From Bacillota bacterium (lineage in GTDB: Bacteria > Bacillota > Bacilli > Bu12), in the NCBI GenBank assembly GCA_014896485.1, contig JADBKH010000011.1, positions 1 through 47,711 of the forward strand: a stretch of DNA of 47,711 bases, given 5' to 3'. The position numbers and the translations under genes are program-made. Within the stretch, counting starts at the first letter, position 1. The number at the start of each line of letters is the position of its first letter. The notes below the pieces were generated by a model. The model was not told the DNA's origin, made no database searches, and saw only the letters and a program-made list of their open reading frames with translations. Shown piece after piece: positions 6,712 to 16,102 of the stretch.

Positions 6712-7619
6712 CAGAAAATCCACCCATTGAGTAAGATGCCTACTGCCAGCAAGGAGCCGAAATAGAGATGAAGCTGTGCGCTTTGTGGTTCAAGCATTGG
6801 AATGTCCGGCTGACCCGCCTGATGGTGCTGAGCTGCCACAAAGCGTTGCCAGGCCATCGGAAGCGTCAGATAAGGCAAAAAGAGGAAAGGACCTCCAAAG
6901 GGCAGAAAAGCAAAGATCGCGACGATAAAATAAGGCGCGAAGAGCAGCAGATCATAGAGCCATTTGCTCTTGTGAGTGCCAAGCTGTGTGGCGACGGTGC
7001 GGATCCCACTGGCTTTGTCCCATTCCAAATCACGTAGGTCATTGGCCTGAAGGATGAGGGTGACATGGAATCCGATGGGCAGGCCATAGAGCACCGGTAC
7101 CCAGGAGAATCGACCGGTCTGGGCGAAGTAGCTGGCCAGCGTCTCTAGGGGGCCCATCAGCAGAAAGACCAGTGGGACACCGAGGGCCACGTATTTGTAC
7201 GCGAAGGAACCACCGGTGTAGAGGTAACCTGCGGCAATGGCCACAATCCCGATGATCAACAACCCCCAGCCGACCTGTGCGACCAAGTAAAACCCAATCA
7301 GCGCGGCAGCGGCAAACATGCCGACACCGCCCCACCAAGCGGTTCGCGACGTCATGCGCCCTTCGAGCAAGACCCGACTGCCCCCTTGTGTCTGGGGGTT
7401 GTCCACGCCGTTTTGAACATCGTAGACCTCATTGATGACGTTGGTACCTGCTTGGATCAAAATGGCGCCTACAATGGTGGGAAGAAAGAGGTACCAGTGG
7501 AAAACCCCTTGCACCAAAGCCAAAAATGCGCCGGTCAAGACAGGGACCAACGTCGCCGGCCATGCGAAGGGGCGAACGATTTCCATCCAGTTTTTCATCT
7601 GAAAAGCTGTCGCAGTCAC
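6711..7619 (-). CDS. menA: UbiA-family prenyltransferase, MenA-like
   Basis: This 302-aa polytopic membrane protein (about nine helices) belongs to the UbiA superfamily and is most like 1,4-dihydroxy-2-naphthoate polyprenyltransferase, the MenA step of menaquinone synthesis. The first Mg/prenyl-diphosphate motif is NEVYDVQNGVD (N63 to D73) and the second is NDLRDLEWD near residue 200. The N-terminal WMEIVRPFAWPATLVPVL block is MenA-like. The start is GTG 7619 behind GGGAGGAG. It leads the minus-strand operon. No other men genes are in the window, so a different aromatic acceptor cannot be excluded. Confidence 0.82.
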   Translation of the reverse strand: MTATAFQMKNWMEIVRPFAWPATLVPVLTGAFLALVQGVFHWYLFLPTIVGAILIQAGTNVINEVYDVQNGVDNPQTQGGSRVLLEGRMTSRTAWWGGVGMFAAAALIGFYLVAQVGWGLLIIGIVAIAAGYLYTGGSFAYKYVALGVPLVFLLMGPLETLASYFAQTGRFSWVPVLYGLPIGFHVTLILQANDLRDLEWDKASGIRTVATQLGTHKSKWLYDLLLFAPYFIVAIFAFLPFGGPFLFLPYLTLPMAWQRFVAAQHHQAGQPDIPMLEPQSAQLHLYFGSLLAVGILLNGWIF

Positions 7620-7637
7620 GATACTCCTCCCGCCGTC

Positions 7638-7666
7638 ATTTTGGCCGATTCTTTAAGGGAGTGCAA
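7638..7666 (-). promoter_or_regulatory. Putative promoter of the menA operon
   Basis: Minus strand: TTGCAC (7666-7661), 17 bp, CAAAAT (7643-7638). The predicted start of transcription falls at the edge of the ribosome binding site, so the leader would be very short. The match is moderate. It is back to back with the argC promoter. Confidence 0.35.
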
Positions 7667-7692
7667 CTGGACGCAGTGGATTGAAAAGGCAC

Positions 7693-7720
7693 TTGACACG
7701 ATTGCATGTATTCGTATAAT
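7693..7720 (+). promoter_or_regulatory. Promoter of the arginine operon
   Basis: Consensus TTGACA (7693-7698) and consensus TATAAT (7715-7720) are separated by 16 bp. Seven nucleotides later comes the argC ATG, so the message probably starts at or next to the start codon. Confidence 0.9.
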
Positions 7721-7726
7721 TATTCA
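7713..7726. promoter_or_regulatory. Putative ARG box (ArgR/AhrC operator)
   Basis: CGTATAATTATTCA fits the TGAAT-N4-ATTCA form of Bacillota ARG boxes, with one perfect half (ATTCA), an all-AT spacer and 3 of 5 bases in the other half. It overlaps the -10 and the start of transcription, where arginine-bound ArgR would repress. An outer GCATGT/ACATGC repeat (7704-7709, 7726-7731) frames it. Confidence 0.5.
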
Positions 7727-7727
7727 C

Positions 7728-8807
7728 ATGCGTACATGGCAATTGCAGCATTCGGGCGATCTGCGGGTCGCTGTCCTGGGAGCAACGGGATACTCTGGGA
7801 TGGAAGTACTACGCTACCTCTATCATCATCCGCACGTGACGGTTAACTACGTGGGGGCAGGCACTTCAGCGGGACAGCCGATTGGCAGCGCCCTTCCTGC
7901 CTTTTTTGGAATCTATTCAGAGGATATCGAGCCGATCGATCTGCAGCGTATTGCCGAAAAGGCCGATGTCGCCATTCTCTGTCTGCCTTCGGGCAAATCG
8001 GCAGCGGTTGCCCAAGCGCTGTTGCAGCTTGGCGTACGCGTGATCGATGTAGGCGGGGATTTGCGACTGGGCGCCTACGACGCCTACCTGCACTACTACG
8101 GCAAGGAAGCACCGCTCACGCAGGAAGCCTATGAAGCGCTGATCGGGGCGCGCACCTTCGGCCTTTCTGAATATGCGAAAGAGGCGTTGCGCACGGCGGA
8201 GCTAGTCGCCGATCCCGGTTGTTATCCTACGGCCGCACTTTTGGCTCTGCTGCCCTTGGTAGAGGCAGGGCTGGTGCAACCGGGAGGCGTGATCATCGAT
8301 GCAGCGTCGGGTGTGACCGGTTCAGGGGCCAAGCCGACACCTGCTACCCATTATGTCACGGTCGATGAGAATTATGCGCCTTATAAAGTTGGGCAACATC
8401 AGCACCAGCCCGAAATCGAAGAGCAATTGCAGCGCTATGGTGACGTGGGCAAGGTGACCTTTGTCACCCATCTGCTGCCGGCCCAGCGTGGCATTTTGGA
8501 GACGATCCACGTGGCGCTGCGCATGCCGGTTTCGGCGCGGGAACTGCGGTCGCTTTATGACCGCGCGTATGCCGATGCGCCTTTTGTTCGCCTATTGCCG
8601 GAAGACGTTTGGCCCAATCTGCGGGCCGTGGCAGGAACCAACCTATGCGATCTGAATTTTACTGTCGATGCGCAGCTGCAACGTGCTACCCTCTTTGTGT
8701 CTATCGACAATTTGGGCAAAGGTGCCGCCGGACAGGCGGTGCAAAATTTGAATTTAATGTACGGGTTTGACGAGGCGTGCGGACTGACTTTCTTACCGAG
8801 TGTGTAG
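7728..8807 (+). CDS. argC: N-acetyl-gamma-glutamyl-phosphate reductase
   Basis: This 359-aa cytosolic enzyme reduces N-acetylglutamyl phosphate to the semialdehyde with NADPH, the third step of arginine synthesis. The NADP fold begins VAVLGATGYSGME, and the catalytic Cys is in DPGCYPTAALLAL. HYVTVDEN and QHQHQPEI fit ArgC. The frame is open far upstream, but a perfect promoter ends 7 nt before the ATG at 7728 and no ribosome binding site precedes that ATG or any later candidate. A leaderless start is therefore the simplest reading. It adds about 12 residues before the usual ArgC N-terminus. This is the first gene of a seven-gene operon. Confidence 0.95.
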   Translation: MRTWQLQHSGDLRVAVLGATGYSGMEVLRYLYHHPHVTVNYVGAGTSAGQPIGSALPAFFGIYSEDIEPIDLQRIAEKADVAILCLPSGKSAAVAQALLQLGVRVIDVGGDLRLGAYDAYLHYYGKEAPLTQEAYEALIGARTFGLSEYAKEALRTAELVADPGCYPTAALLALLPLVEAGLVQPGGVIIDAASGVTGSGAKPTPATHYVTVDENYAPYKVGQHQHQPEIEEQLQRYGDVGKVTFVTHLLPAQRGILETIHVALRMPVSARELRSLYDRAYADAPFVRLLPEDVWPNLRAVAGTNLCDLNFTVDAQLQRATLFVSIDNLGKGAAGQAVQNLNLMYGFDEACGLTFLPSV

Positions 8808-8830
8808 CGTGTAGGCAGGGAGTGGAAGCG

Positions 8831-10030
8831 TTGGAGTGGGTAGACGGGGGCGTAACCGCACCGAAGGGATTTCGAGCCGCTGCAGCCCATGCCGGCGTGA
8901 AATATAAGCGGGACGATTTGGCCCTTTTGGTCAGTGATCAGGTCGCGCATGTGGCGGGTGTCTTTACGACCAATCGCGTCCAGGCAGCGCCAGTACAGCT
9001 CTGCCGGCAAGTGGTCGCTGGCGGTGTGGCCCGGGCAGTATTGGTCAACAGTGGCAATGCGAATGCACTGACCGGTGAGCAGGGATGGGCAGATGCCTTG
9101 GCGCTGCAGCAGGAAGCGGCAAGGGTGCTGAGCCTGCAGGCACAGCAGGTGGCGGTCTGCTCGACGGGCGTTATCGGTGTTCCCTTGCCGATGGAGCGCC
9201 TTCTTCCTGCCATTGCGCCCTTGGCTGCTGCGTTGACTTCCGACGGCGGGACACGTTTTGCGAGGGCCATCTGGACGACCGACACGCAACTCAAGCAAGC
9301 CGCCCTTGTTTTTGAAGTCGATGGAAAACGCTACACCGTAGGCGGTGCCGCCAAAGGGTCGGGCATGATTCACCCAAATCTGGCGACCATGCTCGCCTTC
9401 TTGACGACGGATGCTGCGCTGGCTCCTCAGGCTTTAGATGCACTCCTGCGCCGTGCTGTGAAACAGAGTTTTCACCGGATCTCAGTCGATGGTGACACGT
9501 CGACCAACGATACGGTGCTCCTTTTGGCCAACGGGGCTGCGGGTGGACCGGTTGCACAGGAAGGCAGTACCCTCTACAGGGCACTGGAAGAGGCACTGAC
9601 CGCACTCTGTATCACCTTGGCCAAAGCGATTGCGCAGGATGGCGAGGGGGCTACCAAACGTATCGACGCGACTGTGCGAGGAGCTTCTTCTGAAGAAGAG
9701 GCAGAGCGTGCTGCCCGTGCAGTGATCGCTTCTACGTTGGTCAAAGCAGCGGTCTGGGGCGCCGATCCGAACTGGGGGCGTGTGCTCAGCGCCATGGGGG
9801 CCAGTGGCGTCGGTTTCGATCTGGCGCGGTTACGCCTTTTCATGGCTGGGGAATGCGTCTTTGCCGAAGGAAAGCCGACCGCTTACGATGAGCGCCAACT
9901 CTCCGCTGCCATGCAAGGACTGGTCGTGCCTATCGTGGTGGATTTGGGATTGGGTAGCAGTGAAGCCACCTGTTGGGGTTGTGACTTGACGCCGGAGTAT
10001 GTACACATCAATGGGAGCTACCGTACCTGA
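8831..10030 (+). CDS. argJ: Glutamate N-acetyltransferase / amino-acid acetyltransferase
   Basis: ArgJ moves the acetyl group from N-acetylornithine to glutamate, closing the acetyl cycle. Bifunctional forms also make N-acetylglutamate from acetyl-CoA. The 399-aa precursor self-cleaves at the conserved LATMLAF site before Thr about 186 to give alpha and beta chains. The preceding KGSGMIHPN and the C-terminal NGSYRT are diagnostic. The TTG at 8831 fits GGCAGGGAG 8 nt upstream and the usual start just before GGVTAPKGFRAA. A GTG at 8822 overlaps that site, and one at 8777 lies inside argC. No argA is nearby, in keeping with an ArgJ-based cycle. Confidence 0.93.
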   Translation: MEWVDGGVTAPKGFRAAAAHAGVKYKRDDLALLVSDQVAHVAGVFTTNRVQAAPVQLCRQVVAGGVARAVLVNSGNANALTGEQGWADALALQQEAARVLSLQAQQVAVCSTGVIGVPLPMERLLPAIAPLAAALTSDGGTRFARAIWTTDTQLKQAALVFEVDGKRYTVGGAAKGSGMIHPNLATMLAFLTTDAALAPQALDALLRRAVKQSFHRISVDGDTSTNDTVLLLANGAAGGPVAQEGSTLYRALEEALTALCITLAKAIAQDGEGATKRIDATVRGASSEEEAERAARAVIASTLVKAAVWGADPNWGRVLSAMGASGVGFDLARLRLFMAGECVFAEGKPTAYDERQLSAAMQGLVVPIVVDLGLGSSEATCWGCDLTPEYVHINGSYRT

Positions 10031-10087
10031 GGCGACGCCGAGCCGAAATCTGCGTGCAGCCTACGATACAACAAGGAGGCGGATTCA

Positions 10088-10999
10088 GTGGCAGCAGATC
10101 ACGTCCTCTCCTACGACGATAAAGCGTTGATCGGCAAAGCTGAGGTACTGGTCGAGGCATTGCCGTACATCCAACGGTTTGCCGGAAAGACAGTGGTGAT
10201 CAAGGTCGGAGGGTCGACGCTCGGTTACGATCTGAATGGCATTGTCCGCGACATCGTGCTGCTCAAAGCCATTGGCCTGAAGATCGTGGTCGTGCACGGA
10301 GGAGGCAAAGAGATCGATCAACTTTTGGAGCGCCTGGGATTGACCAGCCGCTTCGTCGATGGGTTGCGCTATACCGATCCGCCTGTAATGGAAGCCGTCG
10401 AGATGGTGCTCATCGGGAGGCTGAACCCGCAGTTGGTCGGACTGCTCCAGCAAAACGGTGACAGTGCGATTGGCCTCAGCGGCGTTGATGGTGGGCTCTT
10501 GCGTGTGGCTGCGGCACGTGGCGGCGCGCTGGGATTGGTGGGGACAGTCATCGGCGTAAACAGTGAGCCGCTGCATGTTGCGTTGGCAGGTGGGTTTACA
10601 CCGGTGGTTGCTACCGTTGGATTGGGACCAGATGTCCAACACTTCAACGTCAACGCAGATGAAGCCGCTGGTGCATTGGCAGCGGCGCTGCATGCCGAAA
10701 AGCTGATCTTGCTGACCGATGTCCCCGGGCTGATGGATGCTTCCGGACAAGTGCTCTCTGCGGTAGGGCGGCATCAAGTTGCCGATATGATCGCCAGCGG
10801 GGACATTTCGGGGGGGATGCTTCCCAAGGTAGCTGCTTGCCTTCATGCGGTCGAGGGAGGCGCACGTCGCGCACACATGATCGACGGGCGTATTCCCCAT
10901 GCGCTGCTGTTGGAAATTTTCACGACCCGCGGCATCGGGACCATGATGGCCGATGAGGCGGAGATCACACCAGAAGAATGGGCGGAGACGATGGTATGA
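10088..10999 (+). CDS. argB: Acetylglutamate kinase, likely arginine-sensitive form
   Basis: This 303-aa amino-acid kinase phosphorylates N-acetylglutamate. It shows VVIKVGGS (K39 region), VVHGGGKEID, and FNVNADEAAGALA with LLTDVPGL. About 30 residues precede the first beta strand (KALIGKAEVLVEALPYIQRF). This N-terminal helix is present in hexameric, arginine-inhibited kinases and absent from the arginine-insensitive E. coli enzyme, so feedback inhibition by arginine is likely. That matches an ArgJ acetyl-cycle pathway, where the kinase is the usual control point. The GTG start has AAGGAGG upstream. The stop overlaps argD by four bases. Confidence 0.95.
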   Translation: MAADHVLSYDDKALIGKAEVLVEALPYIQRFAGKTVVIKVGGSTLGYDLNGIVRDIVLLKAIGLKIVVVHGGGKEIDQLLERLGLTSRFVDGLRYTDPPVMEAVEMVLIGRLNPQLVGLLQQNGDSAIGLSGVDGGLLRVAAARGGALGLVGTVIGVNSEPLHVALAGGFTPVVATVGLGPDVQHFNVNADEAAGALAAALHAEKLILLTDVPGLMDASGQVLSAVGRHQVADMIASGDISGGMLPKVAACLHAVEGGARRAHMIDGRIPHALLLEIFTTRGIGTMMADEAEITPEEWAETMV

Positions 11000-12291
11000 G
11001 CGTTCCCATTCCATTTGGCATCGCGGTCACACCTTTTCCAAAACGCGCACCGGATCAAGAGGTGGCACAGAATGTAGATGCCGTCCTTGCGGCGGAACCA
11101 CAAGGGTGGCGTGCTTCGCAGCAGCGCTACCTGATGCCCAATTACCAACGTCACCCCCAGGCTTTTGTGCGCGGCGAAGGCCCCTTTCTGTTCGATACAG
11201 CTGGGCGGCGCTACCTCGACTTTACCAGTGGGATTGGCGTTACCGCATTGGGCCATGCCCATCCTGCGGTAACAGCGGCGATTGCTGCTCAGGCCCAGCG
11301 GGTTTTGCATACTTCCAACCATTATGAGATTCCCCTGCAGGCAGAGGCTGCCCGCCTGCTTTCGACCACGGCAACGGGCGGGCAGGTGCTCTTCGTCAAT
11401 TCAGGGACAGAGGCAAACGAAGCGGCGATCAAACTGGCACGCCGTTATCACTATACTCAGGGATATCCCCAACGCACAGAGATACTCTCGTTTTACAATG
11501 GGTTTCATGGACGTACCCTCGGATCTTTGGCGGCGACGGCGCAGCCCAAGCTGCAGGAAGGATTTGGCCCCATGCCGGCCGATTTTCGCTATGCCGACTA
11601 CAACGATACGACCTCTTTTGACCAAGCCTGCAGTGCGCGCACGGCCGCCGTCTTGATCGAGCTGATCCAAGGGGAGGGTGGCGTCGTCGTCGCACAGCGC
11701 GAATTTGTGCAGCATGTTGCCCAGCGCTGTCGCCAAAACGGTTGGTTGCTCATCGTCGACGAAGTGCAGACCGGTGTAGGCCGTACCGGCAGCTGGTGGG
11801 CCTATCAACAGTATGGGATTGAACCGGATGTGATCACTTGTGCCAAGGCAATGGGCAACGGGGTGCCGGTTGGAGCTGTCATCGCGCGTCCGGAGGTAGC
11901 TGCAGCTTTTGTACCAGGAACCCACGGCTCGACCTTTGGGGGCAATCCATTGGCGATGGCGGCGGTCATCGCGACCTTGCAGACGATTCAAAGAGAAAAT
12001 CTTGTGGCCCATGTGCTACAGGCGGGAGAACAGCTTGGGAGCGCTCTGCAGCGCATCGCCCAAGCCCATTCCACTGTCACGGAAGTACGGGGACGCGGGC
12101 TGATGTGGGGAATGGCTTTTCAACGGCCTGTGGCGTCGCTGATCGAAGCGTTGGCCCAGCAGGGCTTGCTCGCACTGGCAGCCGGGCAGGGAGATGTGTT
12201 GCGCTTCTTGCCTCCCTTGATCATCGATGAAGAAGCGATCACTGCTGCGACAAAGGCGCTGGATGCGGCGTTGACGGCCTTGCAGTGGTAA
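10996..12291 (+). CDS. argD: Acetylornithine aminotransferase
   Basis: This 431-aa class III PLP aminotransferase converts N-acetylglutamate semialdehyde to N-acetylornithine. The PLP lysine is K284 in TCAKAMGNGVPVGA. FVNSGTEANEAAIKLAR, FYNGFHGRTLGSL and VDEVQTGVGRTG are family motifs. The ATG at 10996 overlaps the argB TGA (ATGA), which means tight translational coupling. About 35 residues precede the usual ArgD start (YLMPNYQRHP), so an internal start cannot be excluded, but no better ribosome binding site is seen. Confidence 0.94.
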   Translation: MSVPIPFGIAVTPFPKRAPDQEVAQNVDAVLAAEPQGWRASQQRYLMPNYQRHPQAFVRGEGPFLFDTAGRRYLDFTSGIGVTALGHAHPAVTAAIAAQAQRVLHTSNHYEIPLQAEAARLLSTTATGGQVLFVNSGTEANEAAIKLARRYHYTQGYPQRTEILSFYNGFHGRTLGSLAATAQPKLQEGFGPMPADFRYADYNDTTSFDQACSARTAAVLIELIQGEGGVVVAQREFVQHVAQRCRQNGWLLIVDEVQTGVGRTGSWWAYQQYGIEPDVITCAKAMGNGVPVGAVIARPEVAAAFVPGTHGSTFGGNPLAMAAVIATLQTIQRENLVAHVLQAGEQLGSALQRIAQAHSTVTEVRGRGLMWGMAFQRPVASLIEALAQQGLLALAAGQGDVLRFLPPLIIDEEAITAATKALDAALTALQW

Positions 12292-12315
12292 GTCGAAAAA
12301 ACAGAGGAGCGTAGG

Positions 12316-13326
12316 ATGGTCGAGCGTAAAGTAGACGCAAGTGTGATGCCCAAGGCAATTTGGGGGTTGGCAGGAAAAGATCTGCTCTCTTTTTCAGAAA
12401 TGACTGCAGATGCCCTGATCGGGTTGGTAGAATGGGCACGGGTGATCAAGCGCTGGCAGCGCGTCGGACGTCCCTATCGACCTTTAGACGGCCGCAGCGT
12501 TGCTCTCATCTTTGAGAAACCTTCCATGCGCACCCGCCTTTCTTTCGATGTCGGTGTCTCTCGGTTGGGTGGACATCCGGTCTATGTGAGTGGCGAAGAG
12601 ATTGGGCTGGGTAAGCGGGAGGAGATCAGGGATGTTGCTCGTGTCCTCTCACGTTATGTCGATGCCGTGGTGCTGCGCACTTTCGGGCAAGAACGCCTGG
12701 AAGAGTTGGCAGCCTTCGCCAATGTCCCGGTGATCAACGCGCTTTCTGATCGTTTCCATCCCACACAGTTGGTTGCCGATTTGCTGACCATCCTGGAGAA
12801 GAAAAACAAGCTCTGTGGTGTGACGGTGGCCTGGGTCGGGGACGGCAACAATGTCCTCAACAGTTGGTTGCAAGCTGCCGCCCTGTGTGGCATGCACCTA
12901 CGCATCGCAACCCCTTCCGGTTTTGAGCCGGACGATGCGGTGGTAACTGCAGCGGCGCAGCAAGCTGCGGTACAGGGCGGCTCGATCACGCTGTTCCATG
13001 ATCCTGTTGAGGCTGTCCGCGAAGCAGAGATTCTCTACACCGATGTGTGGACATCGATGGGGCAGGAAGAAGAGGAAGAAAAGCGGTCTGTAGCGTTTGC
13101 GGGCTTCCAGGTCGATGCGTCGCTGGTGTCCCATGCAGCACCGGACGCACTGGTGATGCATTGTCTTCCGGCACACCGCGGTCAAGAGATCAGCGAAGAG
13201 GTGTTGGAAGGCAGTCACAGTATCGTCTTTGATGAGGCAGAAAACCGGCTTTATGCACATGAAGCGATACTCGATGCATTGATGCGTATACCAGGCAAAG
13301 AAATGTCAAAGGGAGATGCTCAGTGA
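12316..13326 (+). CDS. argF: Ornithine carbamoyltransferase
   Basis: This 336-aa transcarbamylase makes citrulline from ornithine and carbamoyl phosphate. The carbamoyl-phosphate motif is SMRTR (S70-R74), with HPTQ in [10 protein letters not shown]. The ornithine motif is HCLPAHRG (from H282). It has a strong GAGGAG site before ATG 12316. An acidic run [10 protein letters not shown] at about 250 is an unusual insertion-like loop near the ornithine-binding region. The stop overlaps argG by four bases. Its place in the biosynthetic operon, without arcA or arcC, marks it as anabolic. Confidence 0.95.
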   Translation: MVERKVDASVMPKAIWGLAGKDLLSFSEMTADALIGLVEWARVIKRWQRVGRPYRPLDGRSVALIFEKPSMRTRLSFDVGVSRLGGHPVYVSGEEIGLGKREEIRDVARVLSRYVDAVVLRTFGQERLEELAAFANVPVINALSDRFHPTQLVADLLTILEKKNKLCGVTVAWVGDGNNVLNSWLQAAALCGMHLRIATPSGFEPDDAVVTAAAQQAAVQGGSITLFHDPVEAVREAEILYTDVWTSMGQEEEEEKRSVAFAGFQVDASLVSHAAPDALVMHCLPAHRGQEISEEVLEGSHSIVFDEAENRLYAHEAILDALMRIPGKEMSKGDAQ

Positions 13327-14570
13327 GCGATAAGATCGTCTTGGCCTACTCAGGGGGGCTGGATACCTCGGTAGCCATTGCATGGTTGAAAGAATCGTAT
13401 GGGTATGAGGTCATTGCGTTGACTGCCGACGTCGGCGAGGGGAAGGATTTGCAGGCCATTCGCAACAAGGCCCTTGCGGTAGGTGCGCAGAAAGCGTATG
13501 TCGTCGACGCGAAAGAGCGCTTTGCCAATGAGTTCGTTTTGCCTGCCCTGTATGCCAACGCCCTCTATGAAGGGGCCTACCCGCTCTCGTCGGCGCTTTC
13601 GCGGCCGTTGATTGCACGGCTGTTAACCGAAGTGGCCGTACGCGAGCAGGCGCAGGCCGTGGCCCACGGCTGTACGGGGAAGGGCAACGATCAGGTGCGC
13701 TTCGATGTCTCTGTCGGTGCGCTTCGGCCCGAACTCAAAATTGTGGCACCCGTACGGGAGTGGGCCATGTCACGCGAAGAAGAAATCGGTTATGCAGAGA
13801 TACATGGGATCCCTGTGCCGGTGACCAAAGCCGATCCGTTTTCGGTCGATGTCAATCTATGGGGCCGCTCTTGTGAGGCAGGGGTGCTCGAGGATCCCTG
13901 GCTCGAACCCCCTCCGCAGGCCTATGCCTGGACTGCAGATTTGGCAGAGACTCCGGATCAGCCGACCTACGTGACGATCACCTTCGAAGCAGGACGCCCG
14001 GTTGCCCTCGATGGAGAATCGCTCCCCCTCTGGCAACTGATTCAGAAACTCAATGCGCTGGCTGGGACGCATGGTATCGGACGGATCGACCATATCGAGA
14101 ATCGGCTGGTGGGTATCAAGTCGCGAGAAGTCTACGAGGCACCTGCAGCTGTCACGTTGATCGCGGCGCACCAGGCACTGGAGGCAATGACGTTGCCGCG
14201 GGAGCTGGCCCATGCCAAGCCCGCCATTGAGTACCAGTTTGCCAACGCGGCGTATGAGGGGCTGTGGTACTCTCCCCTGATGGAGGCGATTATGGCGTAT
14301 CTGCAGGCGACGCAACGCAGTGTCTGGGGAGAGGTACGCATGAAACTGTTCAAGGGCCAAGCTGTTGTGGTTGGGCGGCGTTCCCAGCGATCGCTCTACG
14401 ATTATCATCTGGCCACGTACTCTCCAGAAAGCGCGTTTGATCAGTCGGCGGCAGAAGGGTTTATCCAACTCTGGGGCATGCCCACCCGGGTCTATGCCCG
14501 ACAAAACAGCGACCAGTCCTCAGAAGGGGTGTGTGTCGCCGTCACCACGGGAGCGGCAGAGGAGTCTTGA
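13323..14570 (+). CDS. argG: Argininosuccinate synthase
   Basis: This 415-aa ATP-dependent ligase joins citrulline and aspartate. The N-type ATP pyrophosphatase P-loop is [11 protein letters not shown] near the N-terminus, followed by the family blocks [25 protein letters not shown] and [23 protein letters not shown] 13323 overlaps the argF stop (GTGA) with GGGAG upstream, so the two are translationally coupled. Length is normal for bacterial ArgG. Confidence 0.96.
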   Translation: MSDKIVLAYSGGLDTSVAIAWLKESYGYEVIALTADVGEGKDLQAIRNKALAVGAQKAYVVDAKERFANEFVLPALYANALYEGAYPLSSALSRPLIARLLTEVAVREQAQAVAHGCTGKGNDQVRFDVSVGALRPELKIVAPVREWAMSREEEIGYAEIHGIPVPVTKADPFSVDVNLWGRSCEAGVLEDPWLEPPPQAYAWTADLAETPDQPTYVTITFEAGRPVALDGESLPLWQLIQKLNALAGTHGIGRIDHIENRLVGIKSREVYEAPAAVTLIAAHQALEAMTLPRELAHAKPAIEYQFANAAYEGLWYSPLMEAIMAYLQATQRSVWGEVRMKLFKGQAVVVGRRSQRSLYDYHLATYSPESAFDQSAAEGFIQLWGMPTRVYARQNSDQSSEGVCVAVTTGAAEES

Positions 14571-14573
14571 CGA

Positions 14574-16004
14574 GTGAGTGACAAACTGTGGGGAGGGCGT
14601 TTTCAAGGTGAGCTGGCAGCCGATGCCGCGAGGCTCAATGCCTCTCTCCCCTTTGATCAACGCCTGGCCGTCTACGACATTTTGGGCAGCTTGGCGCATG
14701 CACAAATGCTGGCCAAGCAGCACATCCTTCAAGATCGTGATGCACAGGCCATCCTTTCGGGATTACAAGTGCTGCTGGAGGAGGCGCGGGCAGGTACCCT
14801 TTCCCTACGTGAGGAAGATGAAGACATCCATATGAACGTGGAGCGTCTGCTTACCCAGCGCATTGGCGAGGTGGGCGGACGGTTGCATACCGGGCGCAGC
14901 CGCAACGACCAGGTGGCTCTCGATATGCACCTTTACGTGCGGGACCAACTGCTTGCCGTGGCAGGCTGGGTGCTCGACGTGGCGGAAGGCCTGGCGATGA
15001 AAGGCGATGTCTATCCGGATGCGATTGTGCCGGGATACACGCACCTGCAGCATGCGCAACCTGTATTGTGGCGTCACCATCTGCTGGCGTATAGCTGGAT
15101 GCTCTTGCGCGATGCCCAACGTCTTTTGGAAGCATTTGCTCGCAGCAATGTCAGCCCGCTGGGGGCCGGTGCGCTGGCGGGCAGTACATTTCCCCTCGAT
15201 CGCCGGTTTGTGGCCGATGCCCTTGGCATGGACGGGATTTACCCCAACAGTCTCGATGCGGTCTCTGATCGGGACTTTGTCGTCGAAGCGATCTTTGCCA
15301 ACACCTTGTGCCTGGTGCACCTCTCCCGCTTTTGCGAAGAGGTGGTGCTTTGGTCGTCGAGCGAATTCGGCTTTCTGGAGTTAGACGATGCCTATGCCAC
15401 CGGATCATCGATGATGCCCCAGAAGAAAAACCCCGATCTTGCCGAGCTGATCCGCGGTAAGGTTGGCCGACTCTGTGGTGATTTGGTAGCATTGTTGACC
15501 ACCTTAAAAGGGCTACCCCTTGCATACAACAAGGATTTGCAGGAAGACAAGGAACCGCTCTTTGACGCCTTTGATACCCTATTGGCTGTCTTACCCGTCT
15601 TGGTGGGGATGGTAGGCTCCCTGCAGTTGAATGTGGAGCGTGCTGCAACGGCTGTGGCCAACGATTTCAGCAATGCGACCGATCTGGCAGATTTTTTGAC
15701 GCAACGGGGAATGCCCTTCCGACAAGCGCATGCCATCGTGGGTCAGCTCGTCCAACGCGCGCTCCACGAAGGCAAACGGCTGCGCGATCTCCCTCTTTCT
15801 GCCTTTCAAGCAGCTTCCCCTCTTTTTGATGACACCTTGTACGAGTGGCTGGATCCGGTCCATGTCGTGGCCCAGCGGCAGACGGAGGGAGGTACAGCAC
15901 CGCAGCAAGTTGAGCGGCAGCGTGTCCAGTTTCAGGAGCAGGTGGCCTTGCTACGCCAGCAACTTACAGATGCCCGCCAACGGGCTACTGTTAAAATTTC
16001 GTAA
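14574..16004 (+). CDS. argH: Argininosuccinate lyase
   Basis: This 476-aa homotetrameric lyase splits argininosuccinate to arginine and fumarate. The fumarase/aspartase signature GSSMMPQKKNP lies at about 277-287. KLWGGRF at the start, TGRSRNDQVALD, and TGYTHLQ-type PGYTHLQHAQP are clear. GTG 14574 sits 3 nt after the argG stop with GAGGAG upstream. It is the last gene of the operon and is followed by a strong terminator at 16103. Together with the six genes before it, the pathway from glutamate to arginine is complete. Confidence 0.96.
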   Translation: MSDKLWGGRFQGELAADAARLNASLPFDQRLAVYDILGSLAHAQMLAKQHILQDRDAQAILSGLQVLLEEARAGTLSLREEDEDIHMNVERLLTQRIGEVGGRLHTGRSRNDQVALDMHLYVRDQLLAVAGWVLDVAEGLAMKGDVYPDAIVPGYTHLQHAQPVLWRHHLLAYSWMLLRDAQRLLEAFARSNVSPLGAGALAGSTFPLDRRFVADALGMDGIYPNSLDAVSDRDFVVEAIFANTLCLVHLSRFCEEVVLWSSSEFGFLELDDAYATGSSMMPQKKNPDLAELIRGKVGRLCGDLVALLTTLKGLPLAYNKDLQEDKEPLFDAFDTLLAVLPVLVGMVGSLQLNVERAATAVANDFSNATDLADFLTQRGMPFRQAHAIVGQLVQRALHEGKRLRDLPLSAFQAASPLFDDTLYEWLDPVHVVAQRQTEGGTAPQQVERQRVQFQEQVALLRQQLTDARQRATVKIS

Positions 16005-16102
16005 AAGGCGTGCCGCTGCACACAGGGTGCGGTAGGCTATCAGTGGAGTGGCCAAGTTAACGAAACGTTGCTTTGCACTCTCCCCCTTTTCCGCTTGTCT
16101 TC

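Noticed and set aside
7386-7727. Long 5' extension of the argC frame
   Set aside because: It runs through the menA coding region and the promoters. The -10 box ends 7 nt before the ATG at 7728, so the extension is not transcribed from that promoter.
10085-11014. 309-codon minus-strand open frame opposite argB
   Set aside because: It mirrors argB, has no ribosome binding site or family pattern, and its His/Gln/Arg-rich composition is typical of antisense shadows in GC-rich genes. The same holds for 19292-20218, 36718-37854 and 42443-43369 on the minus strand.
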